A stretch of 43,783 bases of DNA from Candidatus Saccharimonadota bacterium (GTDB lineage: Bacteria > Patescibacteriota > Saccharimonadia > Saccharimonadales > UBA10212). Positions 8,803-15,824 of the stretch are shown in pieces. The translations under genes and the position numbers were made by a program. The notes below the pieces were generated by a model, which saw nothing but the letters and a program-made list of their open reading frames with translations, searched no databases and was not told where the DNA came from. The stretch covers positions 1 to 43,783 of the forward strand of contig JACPKG010000001.1 in assembly GCA_016187175.1 (NCBI GenBank), read 5' to 3'. Within the stretch, counting starts at the first letter, position 1. The number at the start of each line of letters is the position of its first letter.

Positions 8803-9294
8803 TCTTTTAGCTATTTGGTAACCAGTCCAACCTCCTAAGGCACCTAAAGCTAGGCCGCCTATAATATCGATTGGCCAGTGAACATGGGCTAGAACTCGGC
8901 CTGCTCCAACAAATAAAGCAAGCAACGAGACAACTATTCCAAGACGCCGGTGGTAAAGATAGACTACGGTTGCTAGAGTGCTGGCCCAGAGCATATGGTC
9001 TGAAGGAAAGGCGTTATCGTCGCCGTGCGGTATCAGCGGTGTAATGCTTTGGACTACAAACGGCCGATCATGGAAGTAAAGCAGGCCGGCTAATTTACTT
9101 AAAGCCAGCGCCAGGATCCCGCTTAAAACTATCGTAAATGCAAATTGCCACCGGGTTTTTGCTGTTGTCTTAAACCAAGCGGCCAGAGTAGCTAAAACAA
9201 TTATAATAATCAGGTCCTCAGCCAGAAAAATTATCAGGTTATCCACTTTTTCCATTGTACACGAGAGAAGAACTATGGCTGTTATGCTTGGCAT
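8764..9294 (-). CDS. PAP2-family phosphatase (undecaprenyl-diphosphatase-like)
   Basis: 176 aa; NAFPSDHMLWAST, GAGRVLAHVHWPIDIIGG phosphatase motifs; start possibly internal. Confidence 0.85.
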   Translation of the reverse strand: MPSITAIVLLSCTMEKVDNLIIFLAEDLIIIIVLATLAAWFKTTAKTRWQFAFTIVLSGILALALSKLAGLLYFHDRPFVVQSITPLIPHGDDNAFPSDHMLWASTLATVVYLYHRRLGIVVSLLALFVGAGRVLAHVHWPIDIIGGLALGALGGWTGYQIAKRLLPDGQQAAIDE

Positions 9295-9370
9295 GCGTTA
9301 CAATTAAGTTATAAGTAAGGTCCGCTATCCGCCTAAGGCGGATTGGCTGATAAAGGAGAGACTAGAGTTT

Positions 9371-9589
9371 ATGGATCCGCAAAACAGTCCACAACCGCCA
9401 ACACAAACACCTCCAACATCAACTCCACCAGAAGCAATGCCGCCCGCTGAACCCGCGCCGCCAGCCGAGCCAGCTTCACCCGTTTCTACCGCCACACCGC
9501 CGGCAGCCCATAAATCAAATAACAAAATGTGGCTTTGGGTTGTAGTTGTTGTGGCAGTCGTTATTGTAGCCTGGCTACTACTTAAGTAG
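9371..9589 (+). CDS. proline/alanine-rich small protein with C-terminal TM helix
   Basis: 72 aa; PPTQTPPTSTPPEAMPPAEPAPPAEPASP then MWLWVVVVVAVVIVAWLLLK; SD-like AAAGGAG. Confidence 0.6.
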   Translation: MDPQNSPQPPTQTPPTSTPPEAMPPAEPAPPAEPASPVSTATPPAAHKSNNKMWLWVVVVVAVVIVAWLLLK

Positions 9590-9595
9590 TCAAAG

Positions 9596-9763
9596 ATGAC
9601 AGACCGACCCAACCAATCGCCAAAACCAGAAAAAGCTTATGCTAAGCGCTCAATGCGCCAATGGGTTGTAATATATTTGGTTGTGGCCGCAATTGTTTAC
9701 GCCATCTACTTTTTGTTCATCAAGGGCGACGGCAGTTCTTCAACCGGCGGCGGTTTGTATTAA
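9596..9763 (+). CDS. small single-TM protein (55 aa)
   Basis: MTDRPNQSPKPEKAYAKRSMRQWVVIYLVVAAIVYAIYFLFIKGDGSSSTGGGLY; immediately follows the preceding small TM protein; below the ORF track cutoff. Confidence 0.55.
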   Translation: MTDRPNQSPKPEKAYAKRSMRQWVVIYLVVAAIVYAIYFLFIKGDGSSSTGGGLY

Positions 9764-10287
9764 GCTACATATTGGCTCTCAGAAGTACGCTTTTTGAGTT
9801 CGGTGAGCCTGGCAATAAAGGCTTGCGCGGCGCCATGGGCGCCTAAAACTTTAAGCGCGCCAATCAAAACATAAAGTTGGTCTAATTCTTTTTCTATGAT
9901 CTTGGGCGTACTTTCGACTTCTTTAAAAAATAGTTCTATTTTGTCAACCAGCCATTTTTCTTCGCTAGTCTTAAGCTGTTTGGGCGTTATTTTTGGCTCC
10001 TGGGTGATAGTCGGTTTGATAACCTCCAGCGATCGGGCTGAACGGTCGCGCTTATGTAGGTGCCCGCGCTTAATTAAGTTATTAACATGAAGCGCTACTG
10101 TCGCTACAGATGTATATTGCAATCCCTGCATAATTTCACGGTAGCTCGGACTATAGCCACGAGCGGCAATAAACTGTTCGATAAAACTCAGCAGTTCTTT
10201 TTGTTTCTTGGTCGGTCGTAACGGTGTTCGTTTTTCGTCCATAACAATTACCAATATACACCCAAAACTCCTTGCTTCTCTTATCAA
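9760..10287 (-). CDS. LexA-like winged-helix DNA-binding protein lacking the S24 peptidase domain (likely start at 10242)
   Basis: LRPTKKQKELLSFIEQFIAARGYSPSYREIMQGLQYTSVATVALHVNNLIKRGHLHKRDRSARSLEV is the LexA DNA-binding domain; the remainder is helical with no recognisable Ser/Lys protease motifs. Confidence 0.8.
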   Translation of the reverse strand: MIREARSFGCILVIVMDEKRTPLRPTKKQKELLSFIEQFIAARGYSPSYREIMQGLQYTSVATVALHVNNLIKRGHLHKRDRSARSLEVIKPTITQEPKITPKQLKTSEEKWLVDKIELFFKEVESTPKIIEKELDQLYVLIGALKVLGAHGAAQAFIARLTELKKRTSESQYVA

Positions 10288-10341
10288 CTATTCTGGTTTT
10301 CTTAAGAAAGCCAGAAGTATGTTCAACAAGCTAAATACATT

Positions 10342-10803
10342 TCAGTTAAGATGATGCGGCCGGATTTGTTTACGGCCTGGGTGGCGTGGTGACGGCAACC
10401 TCTGCGGGAAAACCCAATACCTATACCATACATAGTTCCAAATCGTAAAGAAGCCGGCCGAAATAAACTGGCCAATATAGGGGGTAATACCTATTAACCT
10501 TAGGCCATAGATAATGAAGTAGTCCATCAAAAAATCAACCAAAGTTATAACCATGTAGCGACCAGTGACTTCGACTAGATGGCCTTTGAGGTGAGGGTTT
10601 CTAAAAACCCAGTAGCGCTGTAGTAAAAAATTAACTGTCCAGCCAACTATATTAGCGCCGAGCTTGGCCCACCACAAGCTAAGACCCAGTACCGACCACA
10701 ATAAAGCAAAAACAGCGTAACCGGTCCAAAAATACGCCCCGCCACTAACCAAATACTCAACTGACTGGATAATAGCTTTTCGATTTTTACTGTTTTTTGC
10801 CAT
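10342..10803 (-). CDS. GtrA-family membrane protein
   Basis: 153 aa, four TM segments; VEYLVSGGAYFWTGYAVFALL, NIVGWTVNFLLQRYWVF, FTIWNYVWYRYWVF. Confidence 0.82.
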   Translation of the reverse strand: MAKNSKNRKAIIQSVEYLVSGGAYFWTGYAVFALLWSVLGLSLWWAKLGANIVGWTVNFLLQRYWVFRNPHLKGHLVEVTGRYMVITLVDFLMDYFIIYGLRLIGITPYIGQFISAGFFTIWNYVWYRYWVFPQRLPSPRHPGRKQIRPHHLN

Positions 10804-12142
10804 TCCGCTTAAGTATAGGAGCTAAGGCCATGCCGGCCAAGCCCCACCAAACGTAACTAAGTGTGTCGTCGGTCCAAGCGTGCGAAAGCAGGTTCACGAT
10901 TGTTAGTCCAATCAAGCTTGCCAATAAAATTTTTGCCAGCTGGTCTTTGCGCCGCACCCAAAGCTCTCTAGCGACTAAAATATTGATGGCAACAAACAAA
11001 GCCATGCCAATCACACCGACTTCCTGGCCGATTTGCAGAAAATAATTTTCGGCGATTCTAGGCGGCTGGTCGTTTCTAAACGAGGCTGGGCCAGCAGTTC
11101 CCGGCCCCCGGCCTAAGGGTTGGTAGATAATATCCTTGGCGCCAGCTTCTAAGGATGCTAAGCGGTCAGCGTTGGAGCTACGGGCCGACGCGGAATCACC
11201 ACTGGTGTGGAACACAACATTTTGTGCTTCCTCGCTTTTATTAGTCAGATAAATCCCCCCTCCGACCAAAATTAACAAAGCAATAAGTATCAGTAGTGCC
11301 CGATAACTGACGCTGAGATTTCTTAGCGTCATAGCCCGAAGCGTTGCAGCAATAGCAGCTAGACCTAACCAAGCGCTGCGTGAATAACTGAAAATAAGTA
11401 CCAACAGTCCGGCCAAAACTACTCCTGCCCGCAGAATTCTGGACTTTTTGGTGCCAACGCCAAGAGCTGGAATGACTAATACCAAGTAGGCACCCAGCGG
11501 GTTAGCACCGCGCAGTGTTGACTGGATACGCCGATAGTCTAAGTTGGCATCGACTGTTTGGTAGGCCGGAATTGTGCTGCTGCCGTAGCCAAAGTGCCGC
11601 AAAAAATCATATGGCAGAAGGAATTTTTGTACTAAGCCAAACAATACTACAATGCCAGCCGGAATTAGTAATATCTTTTGCCAATGCCGCCTAAGAAAGC
11701 CGCTATAAGCAGCAACAATGAAACAAAGGATAAAAAAACCAACCAATCGCAAGTTAACTACTAAAGAATAAATAAGTGCCGTTTTGTTAACTTCATGATT
11801 CGTATACGCCCAAGTGCCAAGAGCCAAATGCAAAAAAATATAGATAGCGAATAACCGCGTAATCCAGGCATTAACTAACCATTTTTTAAGCGTGGGGCTG
11901 TGCCAAACTAGCCAGCCCGCAGGCGGTAGCATTAACAAGAATAGAATTTCTTTCCAAACTCGCCAGCTATCCAAGTGGCCAAAGTTACTGCCGGCCCAAG
12001 TTGTAAGTAAGGCATGAAAAGGTAGCAAAACCAAAATGCCAGCTATTACCCAAGACAGAATAGTTGCCAATTTAAAGGTCCGACCTTGAAAAAAGTAGGG
12101 TAAAACTTTGCGGTTTTGATAGTTGATTTTGGCTTTTTTCAA
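10787..12142 (-). CDS. O-antigen ligase/polymerase-like polytopic membrane protein
   Basis: 451 aa; RIQSTLRGANPLGAYLVLVIPALG, LIFSYSRSAWLGL, GRGPGTAGPASFRN, AENYFLQIGQEVGVIGMALF match Wzy_C/WaaL-type proteins. Confidence 0.85.
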   Translation of the reverse strand: MKKAKINYQNRKVLPYFFQGRTFKLATILSWVIAGILVLLPFHALLTTWAGSNFGHLDSWRVWKEILFLLMLPPAGWLVWHSPTLKKWLVNAWITRLFAIYIFLHLALGTWAYTNHEVNKTALIYSLVVNLRLVGFFILCFIVAAYSGFLRRHWQKILLIPAGIVVLFGLVQKFLLPYDFLRHFGYGSSTIPAYQTVDANLDYRRIQSTLRGANPLGAYLVLVIPALGVGTKKSRILRAGVVLAGLLVLIFSYSRSAWLGLAAIAATLRAMTLRNLSVSYRALLILIALLILVGGGIYLTNKSEEAQNVVFHTSGDSASARSSNADRLASLEAGAKDIIYQPLGRGPGTAGPASFRNDQPPRIAENYFLQIGQEVGVIGMALFVAINILVARELWVRRKDQLAKILLASLIGLTIVNLLSHAWTDDTLSYVWWGLAGMALAPILKRNGKKQ

Positions 12143-12152
12143 GGTCGGACCT
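12076..12152. repeat. Palindromic element copy A: 20-bp perfect inverted repeat with 37-nt loop, overlapping the start of the O-antigen ligase-like CDS
   Basis: AGGTCCGACCTTGAAAAAAG (12076-12095) / CTTTTTTCAAGGTCGGACCT (12133-12152). Confidence 0.9.
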
Positions 12153-12189
12153 CCTTCCTATCGGAAGTGTTACAATCTAGTATAGCGCT

Positions 12190-12303
12190 ATGAATCCCGT
12201 TAGACCTCAAAAAACCTACAGTGTCTATTTATGCTTTGAAGCAAGCATGCGTGTTCAATCGTTAAACGTGGTACGGAAGTTAAGTGAGGTTCTAACGGGA
12301 TGA
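12190..12303 (+). repeat. Mini copy of the MNPVR...LTG inverted-repeat element; carries a 37-codon ORF
   Basis: ATCCCGTTAGACCTCA (12194-12209) / TGAGGTTCTAACGGGAT (12285-12301), one indel; ORF MNPVRPQKTYSVYLCFEASMRVQSLNVVRKLSEVLTG*. Confidence 0.75.
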
Positions 12304-13742
12304 AGAGCAACGCCTCGCTAATTTACAGTCTGATATTAGTGGTGGGCGATTTTTTAGCTTTGGTGGCAGCTTTTGTTTTCGCCTATGCAATTCGCGGCAC
12401 TTTAAGTACTGTGCCAGTAGCCCATCCAATTCCGGCCACAACTTACGTCAGTATTTTTCTGACGTTACTCCCCTTTTGGATTTTAATTTTTGCGCTACTG
12501 GGCCTTTACAATAGCTCTATCCAGGAAAAGCGTTTCAATGAACTTGGCCGTTTGCTGATTGGCTCTTTCGTCGGACTGCTTTTTGTTATTAGTTACGGCT
12601 ACGCCGTAAATAAGACGATCTTCCCGGCTCGACTGGTACCAGTTTATGGATTTGTTCTGGCTTTTTTGTTCTTGGTAATCTTTCGCAATCTTGCCCGTGC
12701 AGTGCGTGCCTATCTATATAAATACGATATTGGCATCACTAATATTTTAATCATTGGCAATACAAAGATTGCCACCGAATTAGTAAGAGCCCTATCGGAC
12801 AGTAAGATATCTGGCTACCGCATTGTGGGTATTGTTGGTAATAAATCTCACACGCCCGAGCGCTTCCCCCACATCCCAGTTTTCGACTCCTTTGGTGAGG
12901 CGGCAAAAAAGCTCCGCACCAACGATATTCATAGCATTGTCCAGACCGAACTCTATGCCGCCCAAGATACTAATAATGAGATGCTGGAATTTGCCCAAAC
13001 GCACCACATTGCCTATCGTTTTGTGCCTGGTAACAGTGAGCTCTTTGTCGGTAACATTGCGGTTGAATTGTTTCGATCACAAATCCCGGTCATTGCTGTC
13101 CACCAAACAGCTTTAATCGGCTGGGGCCGTATCATCAAGCGTGTATTCGATCTTCTGGTATCTGTAATTGCTCTGGTGATACTGTCCCCGCTATTGATAC
13201 TGATAAGCCTTCTAATATTAGTTTTCGATCCAGGCCCTATTATCTTTCAACAAAAACGAATCACTCGTTTCGACAATCGGTTTAAGGCATACAAATTTCG
13301 GACTATGAAACGGAAATATAGTAACCGAGGCCCCATTGTCGTATTTAAGGAACTGGGGCGTGAAGATTTGATCAAGGCTTATCAGGGCGCCCAGAAATTA
13401 ACTGACGACCCGCGTATCAGCTTAATCGGCCGATTTTTAAGACGCTTCAGCCTCGATGAACTACCTCAGTTAATCAATGTGGTTAAGGGCGATATAAGTT
13501 TGGTCGGACCGCGGGCAGTGGTGCCTGCTGAACTGAAGTATTATGCAAGTAAAAGTCCGATGCTGCTCAGTATCAAAACCGGTATAACCGGGCTTGCCCA
13601 GGTTAGCGGCCGTAGCAACTTAGACTACTATGAACGCGCCAAGCTTGACCTCTACTATATCCAGAATTGGAGTTTCTGGTTAGATCTTACAATACTTGTG
13701 AAAACCATAAGGGTGATTTTTAGGCGCGGCGGAGTTCGTTAG
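12300..13742 (+). CDS. Undecaprenyl-phosphate sugar phosphotransferase (polyprenyl glycosylphosphotransferase)
   Basis: 480 aa; N-terminal TMs, CoA-binding-like domain, KRVFDLLVSVIALVILSPLLI, FQQKRITRFDNRFKAYKFRTMK, RFLRRFSLDELPQLINVVKGDISLVGPRAVVPAE. Confidence 0.93.
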   Translation: MKSNASLIYSLILVVGDFLALVAAFVFAYAIRGTLSTVPVAHPIPATTYVSIFLTLLPFWILIFALLGLYNSSIQEKRFNELGRLLIGSFVGLLFVISYGYAVNKTIFPARLVPVYGFVLAFLFLVIFRNLARAVRAYLYKYDIGITNILIIGNTKIATELVRALSDSKISGYRIVGIVGNKSHTPERFPHIPVFDSFGEAAKKLRTNDIHSIVQTELYAAQDTNNEMLEFAQTHHIAYRFVPGNSELFVGNIAVELFRSQIPVIAVHQTALIGWGRIIKRVFDLLVSVIALVILSPLLILISLLILVFDPGPIIFQQKRITRFDNRFKAYKFRTMKRKYSNRGPIVVFKELGREDLIKAYQGAQKLTDDPRISLIGRFLRRFSLDELPQLINVVKGDISLVGPRAVVPAELKYYASKSPMLLSIKTGITGLAQVSGRSNLDYYERAKLDLYYIQNWSFWLDLTILVKTIRVIFRRGGVR

Positions 13743-14893
13743 TGAGGGTTGCGATTGTTTGTGATTGGTTATTAGGTACTGGCGGCGCTGAGCGGGTAAT
13801 TTTAGAACTGCATAAAGTATTTCCGAACGCGCCGATTTACACATCACAGTACGATAAGAATCCAAAAAATTGGTATGGCGATAAGTGGTTCGAAGATGCC
13901 GATATCCGAACGACTTGGCTGCAAAAGCTGCCGAAACCACTAAAAAAATTCTTACCGCCACTAAGAGCATGGGTTTTTAGCCGCCTAAATCTGGATGATT
14001 ACGACCTGGTTATTTCTTCCAGCGGCGCCGAGGCTAAATTCGTCAAAGTTCGAGCTGGCACTAAGCATATTTCATATATTCATGCGCCAACACATTATTA
14101 CTGGGCGCGATATGAAGAATACTTAAAGTATCCGGGGTTCGGAAAACTAGATTTTTTGGCACGATTCGGGCTTAGGTTATTGGTCGGGCCGATGCGCCAC
14201 TGGGACTTCCAAGCCGCTCAGCGGCCGGACTATTTAATTGCTAATTCAAACTACACCAAAGAGCAGATCAAAAAATACTACGGCCGCGATGCGGTTGTCA
14301 TACATCCGCCAGTTGATATAGAAAGGTTCGAGGTTACAGCCCCGACGTTTCAGTCGGGGTCCCGACTATCCGTCGGGAGTGACAAGCTACATAAACAGAG
14401 CAGAAGGGGGTTTGTGACGGCTGGGCGGCAAGTGCTGTACAAAAAAATTGACCTGGCAGTTAAGACCGCTACGCAACTTAACGCGCCGTTGGTTGTTATT
14501 GGTCGTGGTCCGGACCATAGCAAACTCAAACGGATGGCTGGCCGCAGTGTAATTTTTTTAACCAATGTTTCAGACGAAGAAATTGCCCGACGCTTTGCGG
14601 AAGCTGAAGCTTTTATCTTCCCCGGTGTCGACGATTTTGGCATCGTAGCCGTCGAGGCCATGGCCGCCGGCACACCGGTCATCGCCTACAAAGCCGGCGG
14701 CGCGCTGGATTACGTCGATAAAACCACTGGTATTTTTTTCAACAATCAAACGCCAGAAAGCTTAGCCAAAGCCATGCAAGAATTTAGCAAACTCGTCTTC
14801 AATCACGACCACATCGCCAAGCAGGCCAAAAAATTCTCCCCTGATAAATTCAGGACTAAAGTGTTACAGCTTATAAAGCAATTATCCTCTTAG
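13742..14893 (+). CDS. GT4-family glycosyltransferase
   Basis: 383 aa, GTG start overlapping upstream stop; CDWLLGTGGAERVILELHKVFP, EAEAFIFPGVDDFGIVAVEAMAAGTPVIAY. Confidence 0.9.
   Translation: MRVAIVCDWLLGTGGAERVILELHKVFPNAPIYTSQYDKNPKNWYGDKWFEDADIRTTWLQKLPKPLKKFLPPLRAWVFSRLNLDDYDLVISSSGAEAKFVKVRAGTKHISYIHAPTHYYWARYEEYLKYPGFGKLDFLARFGLRLLVGPMRHWDFQAAQRPDYLIANSNYTKEQIKKYYGRDAVVIHPPVDIERFEVTAPTFQSGSRLSVGSDKLHKQSRRGFVTAGRQVLYKKIDLAVKTATQLNAPLVVIGRGPDHSKLKRMAGRSVIFLTNVSDEEIARRFAEAEAFIFPGVDDFGIVAVEAMAAGTPVIAYKAGGALDYVDKTTGIFFNNQTPESLAKAMQEFSKLVFNHDHIAKQAKKFSPDKFRTKVLQLIKQLSS
14340..14378. repeat. Tandem hairpin pair inserted in frame inside the GT4 CDS
   Basis: CCCCGAC-GTTTCA-GTCGGGG (14340-14359) followed directly by TCCCGAC-TATCC-GTCGGGA (14360-14378). 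Confidence 0.85.
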
Positions 14894-15211
14894 GACCGTT
14901 GCACCAATTCCTCTCTTGACGGTGCTCGAAAATCGTCGGGCCAACCTAAGTGCTTCGGTTTGTGATGCGTCCATTTCCATATGTAATATGGCAGGACCTC
15001 GATAAGATGGATCGTCTAACTTTCTTTGATTTTCCAAATTGATAAATCCAAGTATCGACTCTGCTCCGCTTAGAGTCTCAATCAATCTTGGTGCCCCAGA
15101 AGCCTCACCATCCAGTAAACTCTTATGAATTCTAATCAATTCCTGAAGTCTTTCGGCATCAGTAAAAAAGATTTCCCCTGTTGATGGCTTTGGCGGGCTG
15201 TATCTATTCAT
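14882..15211 (-). CDS. hypothetical protein (109 aa)
   Basis: ORF with ATG start, upstream AAGGAG; no recognised family. Confidence 0.5.
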   Translation of the reverse strand: MNRYSPPKPSTGEIFFTDAERLQELIRIHKSLLDGEASGAPRLIETLSGAESILGFINLENQRKLDDPSYRGPAILHMEMDASQTEALRLARRFSSTVKRGIGATVLRG

Positions 15212-15259
15212 AACTCTCCTTGATAATTAGCTTAACATATTTAAATAAAAAGTACAAAT

Positions 15260-15766
15260 TTAGCGGCTGTTAGTCCATTCGTGCAAAAATTCACTGCTTG
15301 ACCACTTTTTGTCTTCACCGACACCAGAGATAACCTTAATGCCATGTTTTTGACAAGTTTCCCATTCAGGGATACTGGTTGCGTCGATACGGTCTCCACC
15401 TTTAGTAAAAACGTCAGGCTTAAGCTTCTCTAGTGCTTTATTGACCGTTTGGTCGCCTTTTATTTCGAATGGAATAACGTAATCGACTTCCCGAATGCCG
15501 CTGACTATTTGGCAGCGGGTTTTCAGATTTTGGAACGGACGGCCTTTTTTGGCAGTTAAAAAGGCATCGCCATTAACAATGACCGCTAGGGTGTCTCCAA
15601 ACTTTTTACTTTCGATGATGCAGCTTATGTGGCCAGGGTGAATGGGGTCAAAACCACCGCTTGTAGCAACAACTTTGCCTAATTTAGGTCGTAGTTTAGC
15701 AAATTCGGCAAAACTTACAATTGGGGCTCCCCAGCTAGTCTTTTCAGTTTCTGACATCGGCACCAT
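15260..15766 (-). CDS. Adenylyl/cytidylyltransferase-family protein (HldE C-terminal / glycerol-3-P cytidylyltransferase-like)
   Basis: 168 aa; TSGGFDPIHPGHISCIIESKKFGDTLAVIVNGDAFLTAKKGRPFQ, KGGDR. Confidence 0.85.
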   Translation of the reverse strand: MVPMSETEKTSWGAPIVSFAEFAKLRPKLGKVVATSGGFDPIHPGHISCIIESKKFGDTLAVIVNGDAFLTAKKGRPFQNLKTRCQIVSGIREVDYVIPFEIKGDQTVNKALEKLKPDVFTKGGDRIDATSIPEWETCQKHGIKVISGVGEDKKWSSSEFLHEWTNSR

Positions 15767-15798
15767 AGTAACATAATCATTTGTTAATATAGTGTAGT

Positions 15799-15814
15799 GA
15801 ATCCCGTTAGAAGT
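15799..15814 (+). repeat. Solo left end of the MNPVR...LTG element
   Basis: GAATCCCGTTAGAAGT, identical to the left ends at 12193 and 17285 over GAATCCCGTTAGA; no right arm found downstream. Confidence 0.6.
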
Positions 15815-15824
15815 AAGTACTTTG

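Noticed and set aside
9325-9612. 95-aa minus-strand Gly/Ala/Val-rich ORF
   Set aside because: Reverse complement of the proline-rich small protein; composition explained by antisense of CCN codons.
11915-11935. GGCGGTAGCAT resembling the RfaH ops element (GGCGGTAGCGTG)
   Set aside because: Lies inside the O-antigen ligase-like coding region, on the opposite strand to transcription, and not in a leader.
14350-14682. 110-aa minus-strand ORF within the GT4 gene, plus other antisense ORFs in 12792-13970, 16535-16732, 17292-17603, 19357-19671, 21281-21980, 29938-30249 and 41146-41631
   Set aside because: All lie antisense within genes that have strong conserved protein families; no independent evidence.
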